Assembly (NCBI GenBank): GCA_005882315.1
Contig: VBAR01000002.1
Coordinates: 372,001 to 436,000, forward strand
Length of the DNA: 64,000 bases
Origin: Bacteroidota bacterium
Lineage (GTDB): Bacteria > Bacteroidota > Bacteroidia > Chitinophagales > Chitinophagaceae
Reading direction: 5' to 3'
Shown here in pieces: positions 36,214 to 44,942 of the stretch (positions are counted from its first letter, which is position 1; each line of letters opens with the position of its first letter). The notes under the pieces are model-generated. The model was not told the DNA's origin, did not search any database, and saw only the letters and a list, made by a program, of their open reading frames with translations. Made by a program: the position numbers and the translations under genes.

Positions 36214-37104
36214 ATGAAGAACTTTAATTTATCACGATCGGGCTGGATTGTATTCATCTTTGTTCTTTACTCAACGCAGATAATTGCTCAAACAAAAGAA
36301 AAGCCACGTAAATGCATCCTGGTGTTTGGTGCTCATGCTGATGATGTGGATGAGAATGCCGGTGGCACTCTTGCCAAATATGTTGCTATGGGTTACGAGG
36401 GCATTTATGTTTGTGCGATCAACAATCTTGACGGATGTAATTTGGAAAGAACCCCCTGGTATGATGAGGGACCCAATTTTACTATTTCCAATTCACCACA
36501 TAAATATAGTGTCGACGCATTGGAGACAAGCCAGATCCGTGAAGAGGAAGCAAAAGCAGCAGCAGCCGTATACCCTGCAACGCCGATCTTTTTGAATTAT
36601 AAAGAGCCAACATTCTTTATCGGGAGAAAAATGGTTTATTATGGTGAGCCGGCATACGATGCATTCGATCCGCCGGGACGTCCGCTTATTCCTATTGCTA
36701 CTTACATGGACTCGGAAGTTGATTTTGTTTACGAGTTATTAAAAAAGTATCAACCGGAAATTGTGATCACACATACTATGGGTGGTGAAAAAATGGATCA
36801 TGGCAATACGGGGTATCTTATTTACCTCGCATTTAAGAAGGCGATGGAAAATAATGTTCCTGTTGGTAAACTATGGATGGTAGTTAACGGATGGTTATTA
36901 GATAAGACTGCTCAGCAGAATGGAAGAGGAAAACCGGATGTTCATATTGATGTAAAAGAATATTTGAATACAAAATATACAGCGCTTAATAAACATATCA
37001 GTCAGAATGGTGGTTTTGGAAGAGATTATGTCACCGGGAATGAGACGCAGCCAAAAGAAAAGGTAGAGGAATTTATAACCGTAATAGATAATACAAAAAA
37101 GTAA
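36214..37104 (+). CDS. secreted PIG-L (LmbE-type) deacetylase 2
   Basis: This 296-residue paralogue of the previous gene carries the same blocks: GAHADDVDENAGGTLAKY, ETSQIREEEAKAAAAVYPATP, and VITHTMGGEKMDHGNTGY. In the first motif the acid after DDV is Asp instead of Glu. Long blocks are almost identical between the two proteins, so this is a fairly recent tandem duplication. Differences gather in the loop after residue 125 and before the C-terminus, where substrate selectivity would be expected to differ. The NHL gene follows 1 nt later. Confidence 0.92.
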   Translation: MKNFNLSRSGWIVFIFVLYSTQIIAQTKEKPRKCILVFGAHADDVDENAGGTLAKYVAMGYEGIYVCAINNLDGCNLERTPWYDEGPNFTISNSPHKYSVDALETSQIREEEAKAAAAVYPATPIFLNYKEPTFFIGRKMVYYGEPAYDAFDPPGRPLIPIATYMDSEVDFVYELLKKYQPEIVITHTMGGEKMDHGNTGYLIYLAFKKAMENNVPVGKLWMVVNGWLLDKTAQQNGRGKPDVHIDVKEYLNTKYTALNKHISQNGGFGRDYVTGNETQPKEKVEEFITVIDNTKK

Positions 37105-37105
37105 A

Positions 37106-38047
37106 ATGAAAAAGTATCAACTCATTTCTCTAACTATTGGTTCGGTGCTGTTTTTATTTGGTTCGGTGGATGTAATTGCACAATCCAATGTCGCAATGAT
37201 AAAAAAGTGGGGAGAGTTTGGAGACAAACCCGGACAGTTTAAATTTCCCACAATGATAACTACAGACAAAGTATCAAATATTTATGTAGTAGATCAACAC
37301 AATCATCGTATTCAAAAATTTGATTCGGATGGTAATTTTATGTTGATGTGGGGGAAATTTGGAACTGGTGCCGGAGAATTTAATTATCCATATGGTATTG
37401 CAATTGACTCCAAAGGGGATGTATATGTATCCGACATGAACAATAATCGTATTCAGAAATTCTCATCTAAGGGTGATTATATTTCTTCAGTCGGCTCTTA
37501 TGGAACAGGCGATGCAGAATTAAAATACCCGTATGGGATAGCTATTGATGGGAGTGATGTTCTGTATGTGATAGATGCATTTAATTACAGCATAAAGAAA
37601 TTTTCTTCTGATCTTAAATTCATTTCAAAATGGGGCTCACCGGAAAGCATCGGTATCAAATTATATATGCCACATGAAATAGCGATAACAAAAGACGGGA
37701 ATGTCATCTTAAGTGACCGGCAAAATCACCGTCTTGGTGTTTTTACTAAAGATGGAAATTTAGTAAAGCGTATCGGTGAATATGGCGAGGGAAAGGATGC
37801 AAAAGGAGGACAATTCAGTGAGCCACATGGATTGGCTGTAAATGCCGGGGGAGACATCTTTGTCACAGACCGTTATAACTTTCGAATTCAAAAACTAAAC
37901 TCGAATGGGACACCACAAGTACAATGGCTTGCTTCGGGAATTTTTGAGGATGATAAATATTTCCCCTTGGGAATAACAATAGGAAATGAAGGATCTGTTT
38001 ATATCACCGATCATTATGCTCATTGTATTCAGAAGTATAAATTATAG
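37106..38047 (+). CDS. secreted NHL-repeat beta-propeller protein
   Basis: The 313-residue protein has a signal peptide (to about 26) and six NHL repeats of the form FKFPTMITTDKVSNIYVVDQ followed by HNHRIQKF. Later copies include ELKYPYGIAIDGSDVLYVID and QFSEPHGLAVNAGGDIFVTD, closing with VYITDHYAHCIQKY. The repeats form a six-bladed propeller. Such proteins bind ligands or act as lyases or peptidyl-amidating enzymes, but no catalytic residues stand out here. Its position between the deacetylases and the GH20-like gene suggests a glycan-binding or enzymatic role in the same operon. Confidence 0.9.
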   Translation: MKKYQLISLTIGSVLFLFGSVDVIAQSNVAMIKKWGEFGDKPGQFKFPTMITTDKVSNIYVVDQHNHRIQKFDSDGNFMLMWGKFGTGAGEFNYPYGIAIDSKGDVYVSDMNNNRIQKFSSKGDYISSVGSYGTGDAELKYPYGIAIDGSDVLYVIDAFNYSIKKFSSDLKFISKWGSPESIGIKLYMPHEIAITKDGNVILSDRQNHRLGVFTKDGNLVKRIGEYGEGKDAKGGQFSEPHGLAVNAGGDIFVTDRYNFRIQKLNSNGTPQVQWLASGIFEDDKYFPLGITIGNEGSVYITDHYAHCIQKYKL

Positions 38048-38058
38048 AAAGTAAGATC

Positions 38059-40428
38059 ATGAAAATAAAAATTAAGGGTTTCCCGCTTAGTCTATTCTTA
38101 TTAGCATTTTTATTTATGAGTTGCACCAGGATGATGGCGATGGATAAGCCCCTGATATTTCCTATTCCCCAACAACTCCAGGTTACCAATGAATCATTTG
38201 TGTTGGACGAATCAATTTTAATTGCCACTCCTAAAAATGCGAGTGAGAAAGATATTGCTCTTGCACGTTTGCTTGTAAAGGAATTGAGTAATAAGTATGG
38301 TATTGCATTAAAGATCCAAAGCGTTGACGCAATTCCAAAAGGAAAGAAGGTTGTAATGATGGGAACTCTTACTAATGCATTGATAAAAAAGTATTGTGCA
38401 GACAATCGTATTTCGCTAACAAAACAAAGCCCGGGAACTGAAGGATACATTCTGCATGTAAGTAGTAATTTAATTGTTATCGCTGGTTGGGATGATCATG
38501 GTGCATTCTTCGGGTTTCAATCTTTACGTCAATTGCTTCAATCAGGCAATGGCAAAGTAGTGCAGGGAGTTAAAGTCAGAGACTGGCCTAATCTTCCTTT
38601 CAGGGCCATAAGAATGTATGTGCCCGGTCCTGATAACATTGCTTACTTAAAAAGATTTATGAGCGATTTTATGGCGCTCTATAAATATAATAAGATCATT
38701 ATTGAATTCAATTGTATGCGGCTTGACAACCATCCTGAAGTAAACACGGGATGGCAGGAGTTTGTAAAATATATGCAGTATACACGTTCCAACTCATCGC
38801 AGGGATTGTATGGAGAAGAAAAAAACTCAAGTCATTATGATGCAGGCGATGGATACATCATAGAAAAAGCTACAGTAAGAGACCTGGTGAAATTTGCAAA
38901 TGATAATTTTCTGGAGGTCATTCCTGAAATTCCTTCACTTACACATGCTTATTACCTGCTGACAAAACATCCTGAGTTAGCTGAATATCCCGGTGACACG
39001 TGGCCCGACACCTACTGTCCATCCAATCCAGCAAGTTATAAACTTATGTTTGACGTGTATGACGAATACCTTGAAGTAATAAAACCGAAGATGGTTCATA
39101 TAGGTCATGATGAATGGTGGGGTGCACCTATTGGTGTTTGTCCGCTTTGCAGGGGAAAAGATTATTCCAAATTATATGCACAGGATGTAACAAAGTTGCA
39201 TGATTATTTTGCCAGGAAAGGAATTAAGATAGCCATGTGGGGAGATTACCTGCTTGAAAGTGTACGTGAAAAAGGTACACAAAAAAGAACCTCATCAACC
39301 GGCGTTAAATATGAAACGCCGGGAGCAATGCCTCCCTCAGTTGTAAAAGAAATGATGCCTAAGGATATTCTAATATTCAATTGGTTCTGGATCGATCAGG
39401 AAAAAGAAAAAGAATTGAATGATTTTGGATTTACACAGCTTTACGGAAATTTCACACCAAACATCAGCGACTGGGATCAGCGAATCAAGAAGATCAAACT
39501 TGCTGGCGGTGCTCCTTCTTCGTGGGCGATGACAAACGATTTCAATTATGGCAAAGATCTGATACTGGATTTTCTTGGTTGTGCAAATTTGTTATGGTCA
39601 AAGCATACGATTAAACAGATCGATCTTCCACCTGTTGTATGGGCATTAATACCTTCTATCCGGGCAAGTTTGAAAGGTAGAAAGATCCCAAGTGAAGATG
39701 GAAATGTTGTTGAACCGATTGATATTTCCTCAAAATATAATTTATCAAAAGATTCAAAAGTTTTTAATGTTGATTTGAATAAAATCACTTCAGGTGAAGT
39801 AAAGGAAGGAACAAAAGTTTTCAATTTGAATAATGGATCATCATCTTCCGCAAGGTGTGTAATAGCTGTGGGTGCAGAAGGCAAAGAAAAAAATTCTCTT
39901 CCCAATAAAATTGAAAACATTGCTGTGAATGAAGATGTGAGTAGTCTTATCTTTTTGCATGCATCTGCATTGCCTGCCGGAAATCAAAAAGCATATTTTA
40001 ATATCCCCAACATGTTTGATTCCCCTGATCTGTTGGGTTGGTATGAGATAGTATATGAAGATGGATACAAAGACATTATCCCGATTCAATATGGGGTAAA
40101 TATTTTAGAATGGAATCCCGGTGGGGAAAAAAGCCTGGATACGTTGGAAGGCGAGACAGGTGCTCCTCAAAAAGCTTATTGTTATGAAGCCGATCCGGTT
40201 AACTGTTCTGCCGATGTAAGTAATATTAAATTCTTTGCTTACGAATGGGTGAATAAACGTTTTGGCAAAGTGATAAAGGAGGTCAACCTCTATGGCACAA
40301 ACCATTACCAGGCATTGCAACAGGACTATGGTGCAGTTGAAACGGCACTTATGGAAAGTAATGCGATCCTGCTTGCTGGCATCAGTAAAGTAATAAAACG
40401 GGAACCTTATAAGCCGAGAAGTAAATAA
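38059..40428 (+). CDS. GH20-like beta-N-acetylhexosaminidase lipoprotein
   Basis: The 789-residue protein has a lipobox with Cys22 (FLFMSC). A GH20b-type N-terminal domain (about 30-170, PLIFPIPQQLQVTNESFVLD, then GWDDHGAFFGFQSLRQLL) precedes the TIM barrel with WPNLPFRAIRMYVPG. The catalytic Asp351-Glu352 pair (HIGHDEWWG) has the form used in GH20 for substrate-assisted hydrolysis of terminal N-acetylhexosamine. The family's HxGGDE has become HIGHDE, so it is a divergent member. The C-terminal ~250 residues include a beta-sandwich. It closes the operon with the two deacetylases. Confidence 0.85.
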   Translation: MKIKIKGFPLSLFLLAFLFMSCTRMMAMDKPLIFPIPQQLQVTNESFVLDESILIATPKNASEKDIALARLLVKELSNKYGIALKIQSVDAIPKGKKVVMMGTLTNALIKKYCADNRISLTKQSPGTEGYILHVSSNLIVIAGWDDHGAFFGFQSLRQLLQSGNGKVVQGVKVRDWPNLPFRAIRMYVPGPDNIAYLKRFMSDFMALYKYNKIIIEFNCMRLDNHPEVNTGWQEFVKYMQYTRSNSSQGLYGEEKNSSHYDAGDGYIIEKATVRDLVKFANDNFLEVIPEIPSLTHAYYLLTKHPELAEYPGDTWPDTYCPSNPASYKLMFDVYDEYLEVIKPKMVHIGHDEWWGAPIGVCPLCRGKDYSKLYAQDVTKLHDYFARKGIKIAMWGDYLLESVREKGTQKRTSSTGVKYETPGAMPPSVVKEMMPKDILIFNWFWIDQEKEKELNDFGFTQLYGNFTPNISDWDQRIKKIKLAGGAPSSWAMTNDFNYGKDLILDFLGCANLLWSKHTIKQIDLPPVVWALIPSIRASLKGRKIPSEDGNVVEPIDISSKYNLSKDSKVFNVDLNKITSGEVKEGTKVFNLNNGSSSSARCVIAVGAEGKEKNSLPNKIENIAVNEDVSSLIFLHASALPAGNQKAYFNIPNMFDSPDLLGWYEIVYEDGYKDIIPIQYGVNILEWNPGGEKSLDTLEGETGAPQKAYCYEADPVNCSADVSNIKFFAYEWVNKRFGKVIKEVNLYGTNHYQALQQDYGAVETALMESNAILLAGISKVIKREPYKPRSK

Positions 40429-40498
40429 AAAGTTCTGGACTATTTTTTTGAACCAACTCTGATTATGGATAATCTCCATGATCATTTATATAGTCTAT

Positions 40499-40563
40499 GT
40501 TAAAAAAGTATACACATTAAATTGATTATCGAATATTTCATCCCTGATAACAGGATAAATTTA
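40499..40563 (+). promoter_or_regulatory. PUL regulon promoter 4 (TIM-barrel/GH27/GH105 operon)
   Basis: GTTAAAAAAGTATACAC starts at 40499. The -7-like box TAAATTTA (40556-40563) starts exactly 57 nt after it. The block GATTA...AATATTT follows the site at the same spacing as in the other copies. The site starts 91 nt before the ATG at 40590. Confidence 0.78.
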
Positions 40564-40589
40564 TGCATCACTAATTTGAATAATTGCTT

Positions 40590-42431
40590 ATGAAAAGGAA
40601 TATCCATTTGTTATTCAACTTTATTTTTTTTCTTACCCCTTTTGCAATCACCAATGCCCAAACTCAAAATAAGGTCTCCAAAATAAATGTTGCTGAAAAA
40701 TATGATCCGCTTTACTGGTTAGAAGGAACGTTTGAACATTCACGAATGGAAAGCATTCCATCCGATGCCGAAATATCTGCTAAAATTGATAATGCTCATG
40801 CTAAAGGATGGCGCGGTGTCACTTTTTGGGGAGCCGATCGTGCCGGGACAAAAATGAATTATTATTTTAAATCTCCCTTTCTTGAAAAACAAGACTGGGC
40901 AGTATTTAAAAGAGACGGACTCAGTTCAATAGTTAAGGCTGCACATAAAAAGGGGCTTAAGGTAATGATCAACATTGAGGGTGTGAATCCTTATCACTGG
41001 GCAGAAAATCAATGGACCCCTGAGACTATAAAAGCTGTTGCAGAAGATATTGCTGCCACGGGGGTTGATGCAGTTTTTGAAGAATGTTTTGAAGTAAAAG
41101 CAGATGTATTTGTCTCGCTTGCAAGAACACTGAAGAGCCTTGGCGTTACTTATATTTCCGGTACCGATCCTATGTTGCTAAGAGAGGGAAACTTTGCATC
41201 CTTATGGCCCGAAACAGGTACGATCGATATTTATAATTACTATGTTAAAAGAGATAAGATATTTAATATAGCCACCTTGACCCAGCATGGTTCACTGGGA
41301 TATGGATGGGCAAAATATTGGGGTAAGCCTACTTCACTTATTTCTCCTATAAACCGAAACTGGGGTATAGCGGCTGATTATTCGCCGGCAGTTGTTCCTT
41401 ATTTGTGTATGATAAGAGCTTTGCAATTCAGGCTTGAAAATTTTATCATTTTTGGTGGAGGTGTGTTTGATCAAAAATCAAATCTTGATTGGATAAAACA
41501 GTATGTTGACAAGCAGGAAAAAGACAGGCCTCTTATGAATATTGTGGTTCTGCTGGATAAGGAAACAAACTATTCTGGTAGTGAAACGGGTAATTCAGGC
41601 TGGAACAGATTATTTAACTCCGGTGATGCAATCACTTCGGGTGCAATGAATGCCGGATACAATATTATTGTGAGTGATAAAGTTCTGCCGGCGGACGCAT
41701 ATTGGATATATGCACGCGGCGGAAAAAACGATGAACTGCCTTCTGATGTAGTAGCATTGTTCAATAACAAGGCGCCTGTTTTCATACAAGCAAGCAGCGG
41801 TTTTCCTAACGGCCCGGGTATCAACCCGGGCTGGGGGACCGCATTGGAAAAATGCGGGATTGATGGCACAAAAAAATTCAAATACGCCGGGGGAAGTGAC
41901 AATGCAGCGGAAGCATCGCTTCCAGAAAACCAAGAGGAAGAAATACCATACACAGGCTATTACAAAAATGTTTACCTGAGATTTACCGGCAGCGATGCGC
42001 AGCGTGGAATGGACCTGCGTGCAGGCACTGTTATTCCTAAAGATGCGATCAGCGGAAAAATTTACTGTGCACCAAACAAAACCTATGGAAGAGGTCCATA
42101 CATTGTTGGTAACAATAATAAATATTTAGTAACTGCAACTTCTTTAAATTGGGAAGTTGCTTATCCGATCTCTGATCTTCTTTCTGGTGGCGGAATACTT
42201 CCATCATCAAATGTTTGGGGTATTGTAGGAAAAAATGTAACAGCACTGCTAGCTATTGAAACTACAGAATTAGAGATGACGATTCCCGGACTTGCTGATG
42301 GATCAAAAATTCATGTAGTCATCTGGGATAATAAAAAGAATAAAAAACTGGAAGAAACAGTTACCTACAAAGCACCTTACAAGCATATGCTTAAGGAATA
42401 TGATCTTATCATGATTGATGCAATAAAATAA
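40590..42431 (+). CDS. secreted TIM-barrel-like protein, unplaced hydrolase
   Basis: From ATG 40590 (MKRNIHLLFNFI) the protein is 613 residues with a signal peptide. Residues about 35-290 look like a glycosidase barrel: WLEGTFEHSRMESIPSDAEI, GWRGVTFWGADR, GLKVMINIEGVNPYHW, VDAVFEECFEVKADV. Candidate catalytic acids are Glu in MINIEGVN and the Glu pair in FEECFE. A middle region (LMNIVVLLDKETNY, then WIYARGGKNDELP) resembles a Rossmann-like or beta-galactosidase-trimerisation domain, and the C-terminus is beta-rich. I cannot match it to a GH family. It leads the operon that contains GH27 and GH105, so a new or divergent glycosidase is the best guess. Confidence 0.7.
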   Translation: MKRNIHLLFNFIFFLTPFAITNAQTQNKVSKINVAEKYDPLYWLEGTFEHSRMESIPSDAEISAKIDNAHAKGWRGVTFWGADRAGTKMNYYFKSPFLEKQDWAVFKRDGLSSIVKAAHKKGLKVMINIEGVNPYHWAENQWTPETIKAVAEDIAATGVDAVFEECFEVKADVFVSLARTLKSLGVTYISGTDPMLLREGNFASLWPETGTIDIYNYYVKRDKIFNIATLTQHGSLGYGWAKYWGKPTSLISPINRNWGIAADYSPAVVPYLCMIRALQFRLENFIIFGGGVFDQKSNLDWIKQYVDKQEKDRPLMNIVVLLDKETNYSGSETGNSGWNRLFNSGDAITSGAMNAGYNIIVSDKVLPADAYWIYARGGKNDELPSDVVALFNNKAPVFIQASSGFPNGPGINPGWGTALEKCGIDGTKKFKYAGGSDNAAEASLPENQEEEIPYTGYYKNVYLRFTGSDAQRGMDLRAGTVIPKDAISGKIYCAPNKTYGRGPYIVGNNNKYLVTATSLNWEVAYPISDLLSGGGILPSSNVWGIVGKNVTALLAIETTELEMTIPGLADGSKIHVVIWDNKKNKKLEETVTYKAPYKHMLKEYDLIMIDAIK

Positions 42432-42459
42432 CTCACCTTTAATTTTTTACTTGTAAGAC

Positions 42460-43572
42460 ATGACGGATACCAGGATCAGTTCAGTTGCTGGCAATAAAAG
42501 ATTAATGTGTGTTGATGCATTGAGAGGGTTTGATATGTTGTGGATCATTGGAGGCGGAGATGTGATCATTGCTCTTGCAAAAGCTTATCCCACTCCCTTT
42601 TTTAATACACTGGCTGAACACTTCGATCATCAGTGGGGGCAATTTCATTTTTACGATATCATCATGCCTCTCTTTATGTTCATAGTCGGTGTTGTAATGC
42701 CTGTTGCTTTTAAAAACCGTCTTGAAAAAGGTAATAGCAAGAAAAAGATCTATTTACATGTCTTAAAAAGAGTTCTAATACTTTATATACTTGGTCTCAT
42801 TGCTTCGGGTAAATTACTCGACCTCGATATAAATACAGTTCATCTCTGGACAGATACTCTTCATGCTATCGCCTTTGGCTATCTTATCAGTTCAATTCTG
42901 ATCCTGGAATTAAATATAAAATGGCAGATCGGTGTCACGTTAACTTTATTATTGGCCTATTGGGCTGTTATTGCATTAATACCTGTGCCCGGATATCCGG
43001 CAGGGATGTTTGAACCAACTGTAAACTTGCCCTTGTATGTTGATAATCTTGTATTGGGTCATTTCCAGGAAGGGCAAGGCTGGACATACATTTTAACAAA
43101 TATGACATTTGTATGTTCTGTTATGCTTGGTGTTTTCGCAGGAAGAATTTTACTTTCTTCTCAACCTGAAAAAAAGAAAGCGGGTCAATTAGCACTATTG
43201 GGGATCGGATGTTTAGTGGTTGGTAAAATATGGGGAATATGGTTTCCGATCATTCATCATTTATGGACAAGCTCACTTGTTCTTTATGCAGGAGGCTGGA
43301 GTTGTTTATTATTAGCTGTGTTCTATTTAGTGATTGATGTTTGGGGATATAAAAAATGGGCTTTCCCTTTTGTTGTAATTGGAATGAATGCTATCGCTGT
43401 TTATGTTGCCACACATTTGTTTCACTTTACGCTTATAGGAAATGTATTTGTAGGAGGACTCACAAAGTGGCTGGGACCCTGGAATGAATTTGTACAAGAG
43501 CTTGCAGGACTTTTAGTGATCTGGTTAATTCTCTATTGGATGTATAAAAAGAAGACATTTATTAAAGTATAA
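42460..43572 (+). CDS. DUF5009 / heparan-glucosaminide N-acetyltransferase-like membrane protein
   Basis: The 370-residue polytopic inner-membrane protein has about ten hydrophobic segments. The start RLMCVDALRGFDMLWIIGG carries the R-x-x-x-x-D-x-x-R-G signature of the NagX/DUF5009 acyltransferase group, and FYDIIMPLFMFIVGVVMPVA and LWTDTLHAIAFGYLI are typical. Relatives move acetyl groups across the membrane to amino sugars. Together with the PIG-L deacetylases this suggests handling of free or acetylated amino groups on periplasmic amino sugars. It lies 28 nt after the barrel protein and 17 nt before GH27. Confidence 0.9.
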   Translation: MTDTRISSVAGNKRLMCVDALRGFDMLWIIGGGDVIIALAKAYPTPFFNTLAEHFDHQWGQFHFYDIIMPLFMFIVGVVMPVAFKNRLEKGNSKKKIYLHVLKRVLILYILGLIASGKLLDLDINTVHLWTDTLHAIAFGYLISSILILELNIKWQIGVTLTLLLAYWAVIALIPVPGYPAGMFEPTVNLPLYVDNLVLGHFQEGQGWTYILTNMTFVCSVMLGVFAGRILLSSQPEKKKAGQLALLGIGCLVVGKIWGIWFPIIHHLWTSSLVLYAGGWSCLLLAVFYLVIDVWGYKKWAFPFVVIGMNAIAVYVATHLFHFTLIGNVFVGGLTKWLGPWNEFVQELAGLLVIWLILYWMYKKKTFIKV

Positions 43573-43589
43573 AAATTCAGAAAAACTAT

Positions 43590-44891
43590 ATGCAAAAATT
43601 TAAAGCTAGTATTATTCTTATTGCGATCATAGTTGGTACCTTTTTGATCCAGGGATGTAATGGAAAAGGTAACACCGGAACAAGTAATACCGAAGCGGGT
43701 GCTAAAACAGTTGACAGCGCTGTATTGTCAAATCTTGCCAGGACTCCACCAATGGGTTGGAATAGCTGGAACCCATTTGGACAAAATGTGAGTGAACAGG
43801 TGATCCGGGAAACTGCTGATTCATTTGTAAGCACAGGATTGAAAGATGCCGGGTTTACTTATATCGTTATGGATGACTACTGGCATGGGGGAAGAGATTC
43901 TGTATCAGGTTTGTTGTATCCCGATCCCAAAAGATTTCCATCAGGTATTAAGGCACTTGCTGATTATGTACACAGCAAAGGACTTAAGTTGGGTATCTAC
44001 TCAGATGCTGGAACGAAGACCTGTGGTGAAATGCCGGGTAGCTATGGTTATGAAGAAAAAGATGCAAAACAGTTTGCAGAGTGGGGGATCGACTTTCTTA
44101 AATATGATTATTGTTTTTGTCCCGATTATGTATCATGGAACAATGATTATAAAATGGCAATTAAAAGGTACAAGGCAATGGGTGATGCGCTAAAAGCAAC
44201 AGGACGTCCGATCTTATTCAGCATTTGCGAGTGGGGCCCGCGTTCACCATGGCTTTGGGGCAGGGAAGTTGGTGGTCAAATGTGGCGCACTTCTTATGAT
44301 ATACATGACTTTTGGGATATGCCGAGGAATGAAACAAGCCCGATAGGAATTCTTACTTCAATAGATGTAATGTCTGACCTGGGAAGGTTTGCAGGGCCTG
44401 GAGGATGGAATGATCCCGATATGTTGGTTGTTGGATTAAATAATACCGGGTTTATTAAAGGTGGAGGTTGTAATGATATTGAATACCGCACACAAATGAG
44501 TATGTGGTGTATGTTCTCTGCGCCATTAATGATGGGCTGCGATATTCGGAATATGAATGAAGTAACTAAGACCATTCTTTTAAATAAAGAAATCATCGCC
44601 ATAGACCAGGATACTTTGGGTAAACAAGGATTTAGAGTTATGAGAAAAGATGGTCTCGAAGTTTGGAAGAAGCCACTTAGCGGTGACAGGTTTGCGATCG
44701 CATTATTTAATCGCAATTCAACGGCCAAAACACTTACTGCTGCATGGAAGGAAATAGAACTTGACTCAACAATTCGTTATGATGCATATGATGTTTGGAA
44801 ACATGCTCCTGCAGGTAAGAATTTAGCATCAATCTCTTCCAGCTTAAAACCTCATGAAACCAATGTTTTTGTGTTGTCGGTAAGCAAGTAG
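43590..44891 (+). CDS. GH27 alpha-galactosidase lipoprotein
   Basis: The 433-residue protein has lipidation Cys23 (FLIQGC). The GH27 barrel starts RTPPMGWNSWNPFG and contains YIVMDDYWHGGRDS, the nucleophile Asp173 in FLKYDYC and the acid/base Asp237 in WRTSYDI. FAGPGGWNDPDML is also typical. The C-terminal ~90 residues form the usual beta-sandwich. It should release alpha-linked galactose or alpha-N-acetylgalactosamine. The W-x-DD and Cys pattern does not settle which. It is the third gene of its operon. Confidence 0.95.
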   Translation: MQKFKASIILIAIIVGTFLIQGCNGKGNTGTSNTEAGAKTVDSAVLSNLARTPPMGWNSWNPFGQNVSEQVIRETADSFVSTGLKDAGFTYIVMDDYWHGGRDSVSGLLYPDPKRFPSGIKALADYVHSKGLKLGIYSDAGTKTCGEMPGSYGYEEKDAKQFAEWGIDFLKYDYCFCPDYVSWNNDYKMAIKRYKAMGDALKATGRPILFSICEWGPRSPWLWGREVGGQMWRTSYDIHDFWDMPRNETSPIGILTSIDVMSDLGRFAGPGGWNDPDMLVVGLNNTGFIKGGGCNDIEYRTQMSMWCMFSAPLMMGCDIRNMNEVTKTILLNKEIIAIDQDTLGKQGFRVMRKDGLEVWKKPLSGDRFAIALFNRNSTAKTLTAAWKEIELDSTIRYDAYDVWKHAPAGKNLASISSSLKPHETNVFVLSVSK

Positions 44892-44942
44892 GATCAGCAG
44901 TAATAAATTTAATTTATACTGAAATTTCTGAGGTGCAAAAAG

